Below, one piece after another: positions 44,326-49,603 of a DNA stretch of 49,603 bases. The position numbers were made by a program, and so were the translations under genes. The notes beneath the pieces were generated by a model, which was not told the origin of the DNA, did not search any database, and saw nothing but the letters and a program-made list of their open reading frames with translations. The first letter of the stretch is position 1; each line of letters starts with the position of its first letter. Origin of the DNA: a virus; IMG/VR virus record IMGVR_UViG_3300031857_000306, positions 1-49,603 of that record, one strand, 5' to 3'.

Positions 44326-44685
44326 TTAGTTTAAGTTTAATAATTTCTTTAATATTTCTGCTAATTCAGGATCTGGTTCATTAGAATAAGTAATAGGTTT
44401 TTCTTTAGCAAATGATTCCATAGCTACTTCATAGTCTACAATATAGTTATTTTTTATAGATAGATCTAACCAATGAATTTCTTTTTCTGTTGCTAATCTT
44501 AATTTATCAGTACAACTAAATGCATTACTGCTTAAATAATTATAATTATCCTGTAATTCGCGATAGTATATCCCTGAAGCTTGTTTGAAACTTTTATCGT
44601 GAGTAGCTTTAATAATAGTAGGATTTTCTCCTCCTGGATAATGTGCAGCATAATATTGTCCTGCAATAACATCTTCTAATTTCAT
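44326..44685 (-). CDS. Hypothetical protein, related to the modular paralogue family
   Basis: A 119-residue protein: a beta-rich part (YYAAHYPGGENPTIIKATHD), then RLATEKEIHWLDLSI, the ATxEE-type segment also present in the 182-residue paralogue, and an acidic C-terminal tail. It starts 24 bases downstream of the candidate RNase P RNA. Unknown role. Confidence 0.5.
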   Translation of the reverse strand: MKLEDVIAGQYYAAHYPGGENPTIIKATHDKSFKQASGIYYRELQDNYNYLSSNAFSCTDKLRLATEKEIHWLDLSIKNNYIVDYEVAMESFAKEKPITYSNEPDPELAEILKKLLNLN

Positions 44686-44709
44686 AATTTAAGTTAAATA
44701 GTTAATTTT

Positions 44710-44977
44710 AAAGATGTGAGTTATCTACGCTTACTATGTTCCATGCGATTTTGGTCGGACTTCTTCATCTAGTCAATTGTAGAACCCAGCTAGGATGTTG
44801 TGACTTACGACTCGGTCCTGAAAGGTTTCTTACTTTTAATGGGTGATTTAGGTATTCTATTGCAGTTTCCCACAACAGCACTTAATACCATATCAAACAA
44901 TCAAAAGATTACGAGGTGTATACTTCCTCAGCCCTTTAACAACAACCCATCCAGCGGTGTCTTTACCTCACATCTTT
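44710..44977 (-). ncRNA. Candidate divergent RNase P RNA
   Basis: A 268-base non-coding segment closed by an 11-bp perfect stem (44967-44977 with 44710-44720). Read on the minus strand it contains GAGGAAGT about 49 bases from the 5' end, GTGGGAAACTGCAATAGA with TGCAATAGA at about 114, GTAAGAAACC, and CTAGATGAAGAA about 60 bases from the 3' end. These resemble, in order, the E. coli RNase P RNA blocks GAGGAAAGT, TGCAACAGA (also 65 bases after the first), GTAAGAG and CTAGATGAATGA. Nested stems GGTATT/AATACC fit a P7-like helix. Weak points: I cannot pair a convincing P4, and the ACAGAA/GCTTA block near the 3' end is not clear. It could be another structured RNA. Confidence 0.45.
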
Positions 44978-44980
44978 TTG

Positions 44981-45047
44981 AACACTCAACAGGACTCGAA
45001 CCTGCATCGCTATATCTAGTGCTCTAACCAATTGAGCTATGAGTGTT
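44981..45047 (-). tRNA. tRNA-like element with shortened anticodon arm
   Basis: Perfect 7-bp acceptor (ACACTCA/TGAGTGT), D arm GCTC-AATTGGTTA-GAGC and T arm GCAGG-TTCGAGT-CCTGT are all present. Between D and T arms only 15 bases remain (23 expected), allowing just a CTA-GATA-TAG hairpin instead of a 5-bp stem with 7-base loop. No normal anticodon can be read. The 3' end is three bases from the candidate RNase P RNA. It is either a decayed tRNA or a tRNA mimic, for example a processing signal. Confidence 0.6.
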
Positions 45048-45067
45048 ACTTATTTTAATTGCCTAGA

Positions 45068-45418
45068 TTAAAATTTATCTTTTAACAATGCTTGAGCGTA
45101 ATCAATAGATTTCTTAATGTTTGCTAAAGCTTCTTCAGCATCATCTAACTTTGATTGAGCACCAACTATATTGTTATAATAACCTTGTTGATTACTAATT
45201 AATACTGTAGGATAAATTGCTTTAGTTAAATTCTCTTTAGCATTCTCTACATCTACTTCAGCATTAACTAAAGCACCTTCTAAAGCACTTAATTGACCTT
45301 TGATACTAGCTTGAGCTAATCTCTCATTCTTTAATGCTGTTGCAGTATCAGAATCTCCTGTTAAAAATGCAATTGTTGCAGCTACAAATTTACTTACTGA
45401 TTTACTTGTTACTTCCAT
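45068..45418 (-). CDS. Hypothetical coiled-coil protein
   Basis: A 116-residue Ala-rich helical protein with heptad-like spacing from residue 30 on (LSALEGALVNAEVDVENAK). It starts after an A-rich leader, a sign of good expression in Bacteroidota. It is the gene directly upstream of the tRNA-like/RNase P-like RNA pair. No known family. Confidence 0.55.
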   Translation of the reverse strand: MEVTSKSVSKFVAATIAFLTGDSDTATALKNERLAQASIKGQLSALEGALVNAEVDVENAKENLTKAIYPTVLISNQQGYYNNIVGAQSKLDDAEEALANIKKSIDYAQALLKDKF

Positions 45419-45429
45419 GTTGTTTTTGT

Positions 45430-46587
45430 TTATTGGTTTATGATTATTAATTTACTTTTCTTTTTATTTCTTACATTAATTACAGGATATTGAAACTCTA
45501 AATCATTTGATTTACTTTTAGTATTAAAAAAAGAATTTAAATGATTACCAGGTGTCATATTACCCTCCCATATTATATTTTCTAATTCTTGATAATTACC
45601 TTTATGTATATGAACTCCAAAATCTTTAAATGATAAATCAGGGTATTTAATAGGTTCAGGTAATGAAATGATTTCAGCGTATTCTTTAGTTGAACCTCGA
45701 TATAAAATTAAATCTCCTTTACTATCACTAGTGGCAAAAATGTTATTTCTATCAAATATATGATAATTGCCAGTTATAACACCACGTTTACCATAAACAG
45801 ATTTAATTTCAGTGTCAATAGGATATTTCTTCTTGCAGATTTCTAATATTTCTTCAATAGATTGTTCTTTAGGCTTATTCTGAGCATCAAAAGCTTCTTT
45901 AGTTGAAGGTTTGAATCCTAGACAATAGCCTACACCACCACCTTCAAGTACATAAGCTTCAGATTGAGCTCCTTTATTAGGCATGCTTTTTTCAGTAACC
46001 TTATAAATAGTACCTTTTACAACATCAACACCACAATACTTTTGGTGCATTGTAGCATTATTACCATTTTGTATACACTCAACATATTCAGGTATTTCAG
46101 GTTCAACTTTTTTACTTGTAACATCTTTTACAACATATTCTTTAAATTGTTCTAAAGTTATTTCAGTATATCCTTTTAAAGGTTCATTATTATGAAACCA
46201 ATAATTATGTATATTGTGACTTAAAGAAGAGTGAATATATCCTATAATATCAAAACTCCAAGCTCTTTTAGAACTAACATAACTTAAATTATCTTTAGTA
46301 ACTTCTAAATACCATTTTTCAGGTAATGGAGAAGTTTCAGACTTATTAACAAATTTATCTGGATGCCCATCTGGTAAATATTGTTGAATTTCAGATAAAT
46401 CAGTTAATAAAATTGGGTTATCTACTTTTCTAAAAATATAAGTTGGGCTGTCATAAATAGATTTTCGGTATTTATCATTATAAATATGGTCAACACCATA
46501 AAACACGCCTTCAGAACCTAAAGAATGAAACTTAGTATATTCATTATTCACTTTATACCATTTGCCTACTTCAAATTTATTTTTCAT
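45430..46587 (-). CDS. Large modular paralogue with ITLEQFK module
   Basis: A 385-residue protein composed of repeating small modules: FEVGKWYKVNNEYTKF at the N-terminus, PLPEKWYLEVTKDN, KGYTEITLEQFKEYVV, PEYVECIQ with KGTIYKVTEKS, and a C-terminal unique part. Each middle module has single-module relatives elsewhere in this block. The first module and the EYVECIQ module look like SH3-type barrels, suggesting binding rather than catalysis. Unknown function. Confidence 0.55.
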   Translation of the reverse strand: MKNKFEVGKWYKVNNEYTKFHSLGSEGVFYGVDHIYNDKYRKSIYDSPTYIFRKVDNPILLTDLSEIQQYLPDGHPDKFVNKSETSPLPEKWYLEVTKDNLSYVSSKRAWSFDIIGYIHSSLSHNIHNYWFHNNEPLKGYTEITLEQFKEYVVKDVTSKKVEPEIPEYVECIQNGNNATMHQKYCGVDVVKGTIYKVTEKSMPNKGAQSEAYVLEGGGVGYCLGFKPSTKEAFDAQNKPKEQSIEEILEICKKKYPIDTEIKSVYGKRGVITGNYHIFDRNNIFATSDSKGDLILYRGSTKEYAEIISLPEPIKYPDLSFKDFGVHIHKGNYQELENIIWEGNMTPGNHLNSFFNTKSKSNDLEFQYPVINVRNKKKSKLIIINQ

Positions 46588-46593
46588 AATTAT

Positions 46594-46932
46594 TTAAGTT
46601 AGTATTAATTTTCTTCTAGATTTCTTTTCTGTATTAATCATTGATTGTAATATTAAATCAGTTAATTGTTTACTAGTTTCTAATGCTTTATTAGCTAATC
46701 TAGTTTCAATAATATTACGTTTATAATCTCTACAATGTAATCTTTCATTAAGTATGTACTTAACTGCTGTAATATATTCTGATTTATCATATCCATTTAA
46801 AAGTCCTTGAGGATATTTATTAATGTGTAATAATATACCATTTAATTCCCAGTTACTTAAAGTACTTAAGTTTGTAGGCTTGCCTTTACAAAAGTATAAC
46901 ATACGACAGTATGTATCGAGTAGTTTATTCAT
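46594..46932 (-). CDS. Hypothetical protein
   Basis: A 112-residue basic, helical protein (TNLSTLSNWELNGILLHIN); no family recognised. Seven bases separate it from the large modular paralogue downstream. Confidence 0.5.
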   Translation of the reverse strand: MNKLLDTYCRMLYFCKGKPTNLSTLSNWELNGILLHINKYPQGLLNGYDKSEYITAVKYILNERLHCRDYKRNIIETRLANKALETSKQLTDLILQSMINTEKKSRRKLILT

Positions 46933-46951
46933 AATTTCTTTGTTTTAGTGA

Positions 46952-47305
46952 TTAGTTTTTAATTAATTTAAGTGCTTCATAAAGTCCTTCTTCCAAAGCT
47001 TGTTCGTATTTTATAAAAGGTTTACTTTTAAATAATTTAGTATTAGTTTTAAGATTTGTAATAATTGAATTATATCCTAATATATGATCAATAAAATATA
47101 AATGTATGTGTAAACCATGTATTTCTCTTAACCAACGTTGTAATAAACTTTGAGTTTCACAAGGATAATGATTTATATTATTTAAATCATAGGACATTGC
47201 CATATCATTTTCCTTATCACTATAATAATTAATTCCTGTTTTTAAAACAAACCCTTTTTCTTTAGCTAATTTAGCTATTTCAAATGTAATAAATTCATCT
47301 TCCAT
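46952..47305 (-). CDS. Conserved phage hypothetical protein
   Basis: A 117-residue protein started at ATG 47305 (MEDEFITFEIAKLAKEKGF). A GTG at 47332 would lie inside the terminator hairpin and is rejected. The sequence FEIAKLAKEKGF...YY followed by TQSLLQRWLREIHGLHI and ALEEGLYEALKLI is a familiar small Bacteroidota phage family without assigned function. Confidence 0.6.
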   Translation of the reverse strand: MEDEFITFEIAKLAKEKGFVLKTGINYYSDKENDMAMSYDLNNINHYPCETQSLLQRWLREIHGLHIHLYFIDHILGYNSIITNLKTNTKLFKSKPFIKYEQALEEGLYEALKLIKN

Positions 47306-47323
47306 TTTATTAGTTTTTAAATT

Positions 47324-47351
47324 AAAAACCACTCAGGACTTTCCTAAGTGG
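47324..47351 (-). terminator. Intrinsic terminator after the 47 kb RNA region
   Basis: Hairpin CCACTTAGGA-AAG-TCCTGAGTGG (47329-47351, one mismatch) followed by TTTTT on the minus strand (47324-47328). It would end or attenuate a transcript carrying the tRNA-like element before the 117-residue gene. Confidence 0.7.
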
Positions 47352-47355
47352 TTTA

Positions 47356-47460
47356 CTCTGACGTCTAGAGATAATTAAACACTCTAAGCTTATACACATT
47401 AACTCTGTAATGAGGATCTAAATTATTCTGTACCATTCACAGAACTTATTTGTTTAATTA
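47356..47460 (-). ncRNA. Stem-closed RNA domain downstream of tRNA-like element
   Basis: A 10-bp stem (47372-47381 with 47451-47460) closes an 89-base domain with an inner TTCTGT/ACAGAA hairpin; a CTCT/AGAG hairpin (47356-47370) follows, then the terminator. It begins two bases after the tRNA-like element, the same layout as at 44.7-45.0 kb, where a stem-closed RNA follows a tRNA-like element. No known family recognised. Confidence 0.45.
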
Positions 47461-47462
47461 GT

Positions 47463-47579
47463 GTTCAAGGAAGGAATCGAACCTTCAAATGAGTAGCCTC
47501 TTGGCCTAATTGGTTTAAACTGCATTACCAGTCCTACTCGCCGACACCTCGGTATGTCTTCCATTTCCACCACTTGAAC
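47463..47579 (-). tRNA. tRNA-like element, class II-like, aberrant anticodon region
   Basis: Perfect 7-bp acceptor GTTCAAG/CTTGAAC, a Leu-type D region (TGGTGGAAATGGAAGACAT) and T arm GAAGG-TTCGATT-CCTTC. The place of the anticodon arm holds only CCGA-GGTG-TCGG (4-bp stem, 4-base loop), followed by an extra 50-base region closed by GAGTAG/CTACTC with inner hairpins, much longer than a class II variable arm. No anticodon can be assigned. This resembles the other tRNA-like element in having lost its decoding loop. Confidence 0.55.
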
Positions 47580-47584
47580 TGTTT

Positions 47585-47672
47585 GATGTCTTTCCATCAG
47601 TCATAGCTTAACTTGCAGCTAACCGTGTTCCCTTTTCTTCAGAGACCAATAGCACCCATTTAAACTCTGGGT
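47585..47672 (-). ncRNA. Hairpin cluster upstream of tRNA-like element
   Basis: Three hairpins in a row: ACCCA/TGGGT (47654-47672), TAGCT/AGCTA (47604-47621) and GATG/CATC (47585-47598), ending six bases before the tRNA-like element. AAAAGGGAACACGG lies between the first two and resembles part of a cobalamin riboswitch, but the rest of that riboswitch is missing. No gene is present. Confidence 0.35.
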
Positions 47673-47774
47673 ACACTGAGTATTTTATAAAAACAATATA
47701 ATCTGCTTTACATAATCAATTTTCATAAGATTTATGTTCTGTACTTTTATCTTCATATAGTTATTTCTTTCAAA

Positions 47775-47900
47775 TCATCTATATTTATAAATTTCCTCCC
47801 AGTAATCACTCAAATTTGGCCAATTGTATAATTCCTTAGGGTCAGCACTATTAAAGTCATGGTTAATTACCCCATGTTTAATTATATTGTTTTTAATGTT
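47775..47900 (-). pseudogene. In-frame extension after stop codon (gene remnant or read-through)
   Basis: The frame of the preceding gene continues after its TAA for 41 sense codons to a TGA. The later part (NHDFNSADPKELYNWPNLSD...) has protein-like composition (Trp, Tyr, Asp, Pro) unlike random AT-rich sequence. There is no in-frame ATG. Either an older, longer gene was cut by a stop mutation or the stop is read through at low level. Confidence 0.4.
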
Positions 47901-48212
47901 TTATTCAATTAATTCTAAATTATTTTCTTCAATTAATTCTTGAATATCTAATTTACCTAATTCAGTACAATCTTGCATTAATTCAATTAGTTGTTCAATA
48001 CCTTCTTTAGTGAAGGCAAATCTATCTAATCTATAACTTGAATATATTTCTGATTTAGTTTGTACTTCATCTAAAGTAACTCCTTGTATTCCTTGATTAA
48101 CATGGTAATATACATAGTTTATTGTATATTCTGTACCTTCATTAATCCAATTTTGAGGAAGTATTTCTTTAGGTCTTAATTTATTGTTTATACATAAACA
48201 TTTTACTGACAT
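47901..48212 (-). CDS. Hypothetical protein, possibly truncated
   Basis: A 103-residue acidic protein: VKCLCINNKLRP, NEGTEYTINYVYY and GVTLDEVQ at the N-terminus resemble the SH3-like first module of the local paralogue family; the C-terminus is an acidic helix. The frame continues past its TAA (see 47775-47900), so the ancestral protein may have been about 145 residues. Unknown function. Confidence 0.5.
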   Translation of the reverse strand: MSVKCLCINNKLRPKEILPQNWINEGTEYTINYVYYHVNQGIQGVTLDEVQTKSEIYSSYRLDRFAFTKEGIEQLIELMQDCTELGKLDIQELIEENNLELIE

Positions 48213-48213
48213 A

Positions 48214-48405
48214 TTATTCTTTTTTAAATATTTCTAATAATATAAAACTTGATGGGTATATAATTATTGCACAAAGTATTGCGTAATAAGGATGTCCTTC
48301 GCTATATGTTACAAAAGGCATTATTATTATACCAAATGAAAATAAATGTAAAGCGCACATAATCATCATATACCTATAGAATATTTCTTGTAATATTTCT
48401 TTCAT
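48214..48405 (-). CDS. Small two-span membrane protein
   Basis: A 63-residue product from ATG 48405 (MKEILQEIFYRY); an upstream in-frame ATG at 48471 would add 22 polar residues. Two hydrophobic helices (CALHLFSFGIIIMPFV and YAILCAIIIYPSSFILL) flank a short SEGHPYY loop. The C-terminus is EIFKKE. A membrane role such as holin or exclusion protein is possible but unproven. Confidence 0.55.
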   Translation of the reverse strand: MKEILQEIFYRYMMIMCALHLFSFGIIIMPFVTYSEGHPYYAILCAIIIYPSSFILLEIFKKE

Positions 48406-48606
48406 ATTATTAAATTTATGGTTTTTATTTATAATAGCTGCGAGTTTTAAGCAACACATTAAATCTTGCAATTTTAATTAGCTTCACTATTACTAGTATC
48501 TATTTAATTATTACTATTAGATTCACTATTATAAACTATCAAATCTATATACAAGCTCTTTTCATATTTGTAATGATGCACCTAGTGTATGTTGTAACCT
48601 TTAGAG

Positions 48607-48795
48607 TTACTTAAATTTAATGTTGTATTTACTTAATTTATACTTTTGATCTATTTTATCACTTTTAACAATACATTTGAGATTAATAAATACAAATATA
48701 TTGCTTTGACTCCAATAAATCATTTCTTCCATTGTTGGGTTAAGTAATGTAATATTCTTTGTAGTTATTAGTTCAATATGTCGTTCTAGTGTCAT
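48607..48795 (-). CDS. Hypothetical protein
   Basis: A 62-residue basic protein, no family recognised. Its ATG overlaps the stop of the preceding 37-residue ORF (TAATG). The C-terminus is Lys-rich. The 200 bases downstream (48406-48606) hold no convincing gene. Confidence 0.45.
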   Translation of the reverse strand: MTLERHIELITTKNITLLNPTMEEMIYWSQSNIFVFINLKCIVKSDKIDQKYKLSKYNIKFK

Positions 48796-48908
48796 TACTT
48801 AATTCTTAGTTTATAAAGTCTTTTTAATTCTTTAAGTTTCTTCTTTTCTTCAGAAGTTTTCTTAAACACTGTTCTATCAATGTCTATCTTTTCAATAATA
48901 ATTGCCAT
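48795..48908 (-). CDS. Small basic hypothetical protein (37 aa)
   Basis: A 37-codon ORF, MAIIIEKIDIDRTVF then a Lys/Glu-rich helix ending LYKLRIK. One-base overlap with the next gene (TAATG) and two bases from the previous gene support translation. No known family. Confidence 0.5.
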   Translation of the reverse strand: MAIIIEKIDIDRTVFKKTSEEKKKLKELKRLYKLRIK

Positions 48909-48910
48909 AA

Positions 48911-49066
48911 TTAATCTATTAATTGTGTTTTAAGTTTTTCAATTTCTTTTTGTAATTTGTTAAATTTTATCTCATCTCGATTAGTAGGCATAGCTAAGTT
49001 TTTATGATTTGAATAAAATTGTGCCCATGCAATTAAGCATTCTAATTGTTTAAATTTACTTTTCAT
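48911..49066 (-). CDS. Small hypothetical protein (51 aa)
   Basis: A 51-codon ORF: FKQLECLIAWAQFYSNHKN followed by a Lys/Glu coiled-coil tail (FNKLQKEIEKLKTQ). Typical tiny phage protein with a leucine-zipper-like end; unknown role. It starts after an A-rich leader. Confidence 0.5.
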   Translation of the reverse strand: MKSKFKQLECLIAWAQFYSNHKNLAMPTNRDEIKFNKLQKEIEKLKTQLID

Positions 49067-49086
49067 ATTTATTGTTTGTTTATTGA

Positions 49087-49404
49087 TTATTTTAAAAATA
49101 CAAGTATACTATCTGATTCAGATATTAAACGTCTAACTTTATACGCTTGTTCTATTTTAGTATTTAATATAATTGTTGATTTCGCATGTTTACCAATTTT
49201 ATAAGTTGTAGAATTAACTTTATTATCTAGTATTGCTACTTTAACATAATTACCACTACCTGTAGCAATATTATATATTTTTAATCCTTTTAATTCTTCA
49301 GGTAAATTTGCTTCAGTGCCTGTTAATCTCATTGTTGTAGTTCCTGGTGTATCACAAGAATTTAATGTTAATAATGTTATAATTATTATAATAATTTGTT
49401 TCAT
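49087..49404 (-). CDS. Small lipoprotein
   Basis: A 105-residue protein with a signal peptide (MKQIIIIIITLLTLNSC) whose Cys17 fits a lipobox, giving a lipoprotein starting CDTPG. The mature part is a small beta-rich domain (GLKIYNIATGSGNYVKVAIL). Phage-encoded lipoproteins often block superinfection at the outer membrane; that role is inference here. Confidence 0.65.
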   Translation of the reverse strand: MKQIIIIIITLLTLNSCDTPGTTTMRLTGTEANLPEELKGLKIYNIATGSGNYVKVAILDNKVNSTTYKIGKHAKSTIILNTKIEQAYKVRRLISESDSILVFLK

Positions 49405-49438
49405 AGTTGTTTATTTAAGATTTATTAGCTGCAAAACG

Positions 49439-49603
49439 TTAGTGGCAATCAACAGGAAATCCCCACCAACATATTTTTGAACAATATCCATTCCATTCAT
49501 CGCTATCGTGTTCTTTACCGCAATTAGGACAGAATTGACTGCCACTAACATCACCCTTATTCAATGCGGGGTTTTCGGCTTCGTTGGACACATTTTCACT
49601 ATT
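49439..49603 (-). CDS. Zinc-finger-like small protein, start beyond window
   Basis: Open frame from the right edge to TAA at 49439-49441 (at least 54 residues). FCPNCGKEHDSDEWNGYCS shows CPNC plus CSKIC, a four-Cys zinc-binding pattern. Codon use (GCC, CCC, GTC) and GC content are clearly higher than in the neighbouring genes, suggesting recent acquisition. Confidence 0.55.
   Translation of the reverse strand, partial: NSENVSNEAENPALNKGDVSGSQFCPNCGKEHDSDEWNGYCSKICWWGFPVDCH

Noticed and set aside
44740-44800. Group I intron core (GACTAGAT...AAGTCC) in the 44.7 kb RNA
   Set aside because: The two strands are only seven bases apart, leaving no room for P3' and P8, and neighbouring genes are not halves of one gene.
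47585-47672. Cobalamin riboswitch (GGTGC, AAAAGGGAA, CGGT, GCTGC in order)
   Set aside because: The conserved B12 box and the second half of the aptamer are absent, and the next element is a tRNA-like structure rather than a gene leader.
48406-48606. Short ORF with GTG start (YEKSLYIDLIVYNSESNSNN)
   Set aside because: Only about 25 codons, no overlap with neighbours, AT-driven composition; not enough to call a gene.
1-49603. CRISPR arrays, insertion sequences, attachment sites, integrase
   Set aside because: No spaced direct repeats, transposase, recombinase or paired terminal repeats were seen; the only mobile elements are the introns and homing endonucleases.

Overview
The window looks like about half of a crAss-like (Crassvirales-type) tailed phage genome infecting a Bacteroidota host. 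The evidence is: very low GC; two long convergent gene blocks; A-rich gene leaders such as AACAAATAA-ATG with no GGAGG-type ribosome site; a giant 3730-residue virion RNA polymerase candidate carrying a DFDFD metal motif; and a large minus-strand replication block with a family A DNA polymerase. The standard genetic code fits, since TAA, TAG and TGA all end genes.

Layout. Positions 1-18170 (plus strand) hold a tightly packed virion and transcription module: two proteins of the cargo/structural type, the giant RNA polymerase, a small ADP-ribosyltransferase and a second large 946-residue protein. A strong bidirectional terminator at 18193-18230 separates this from the minus-strand block (18279 to the right edge). 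Read in transcription order (right to left), that block carries: small accessory proteins with a lipoprotein; a structured RNA region with a tRNA-like element (47.3-47.7 kb); paralogous proteins of unknown function; a second tRNA-like element abutting a candidate RNase P RNA (44.7-45.0 kb); PolA; a MoxR-type AAA+ ATPase with its vWA partner; a nucleotidyltransferase; a Prim-Pol-like primase; a Tad2-family anti-Thoeris protein; an SF2 helicase; a DnaB-like helicase and a RecA/Sak4-like ATPase, each split by a group I intron; SSB; a TOPRIM primase; a PD-(D/E)XK nuclease; a glucosaminidase; a FEN-like exonuclease; a sigma-like factor; a DUF5664-type nucleotide pyrophosphohydrolase; a metallophosphoesterase; and, last, a phosphatase-like protein and an RNA ligase.

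Working together, PolA, DnaB-like helicase, TOPRIM primase, SSB, FEN nuclease, SF2 helicase and the Sak4-like ATPase form a replication and recombination set. The virion RNA polymerase would start early transcription after entry, and the sigma-like factor may redirect host or phage polymerase later. The ADP-ribosyltransferase and Tad2 are candidate host-takeover and counter-defence proteins.

The least explained content is RNA. Three intergenic regions (20790-21144, 28144-28375, 47324-47672) are dense with long hairpins and stem-closed domains that match no family I can name. A 63-68 nt motif occurs twice at almost the same distance in front of two unrelated genes, like a riboswitch or operator. 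Two tRNA-like elements keep acceptor, D and T arms but have only a tiny anticodon hairpin. One of them sits three bases upstream of an RNA that shares several RNase P RNA blocks in the right order and spacing. The three homing endonuclease genes appear to have their own Bacteroidota-style promoters.
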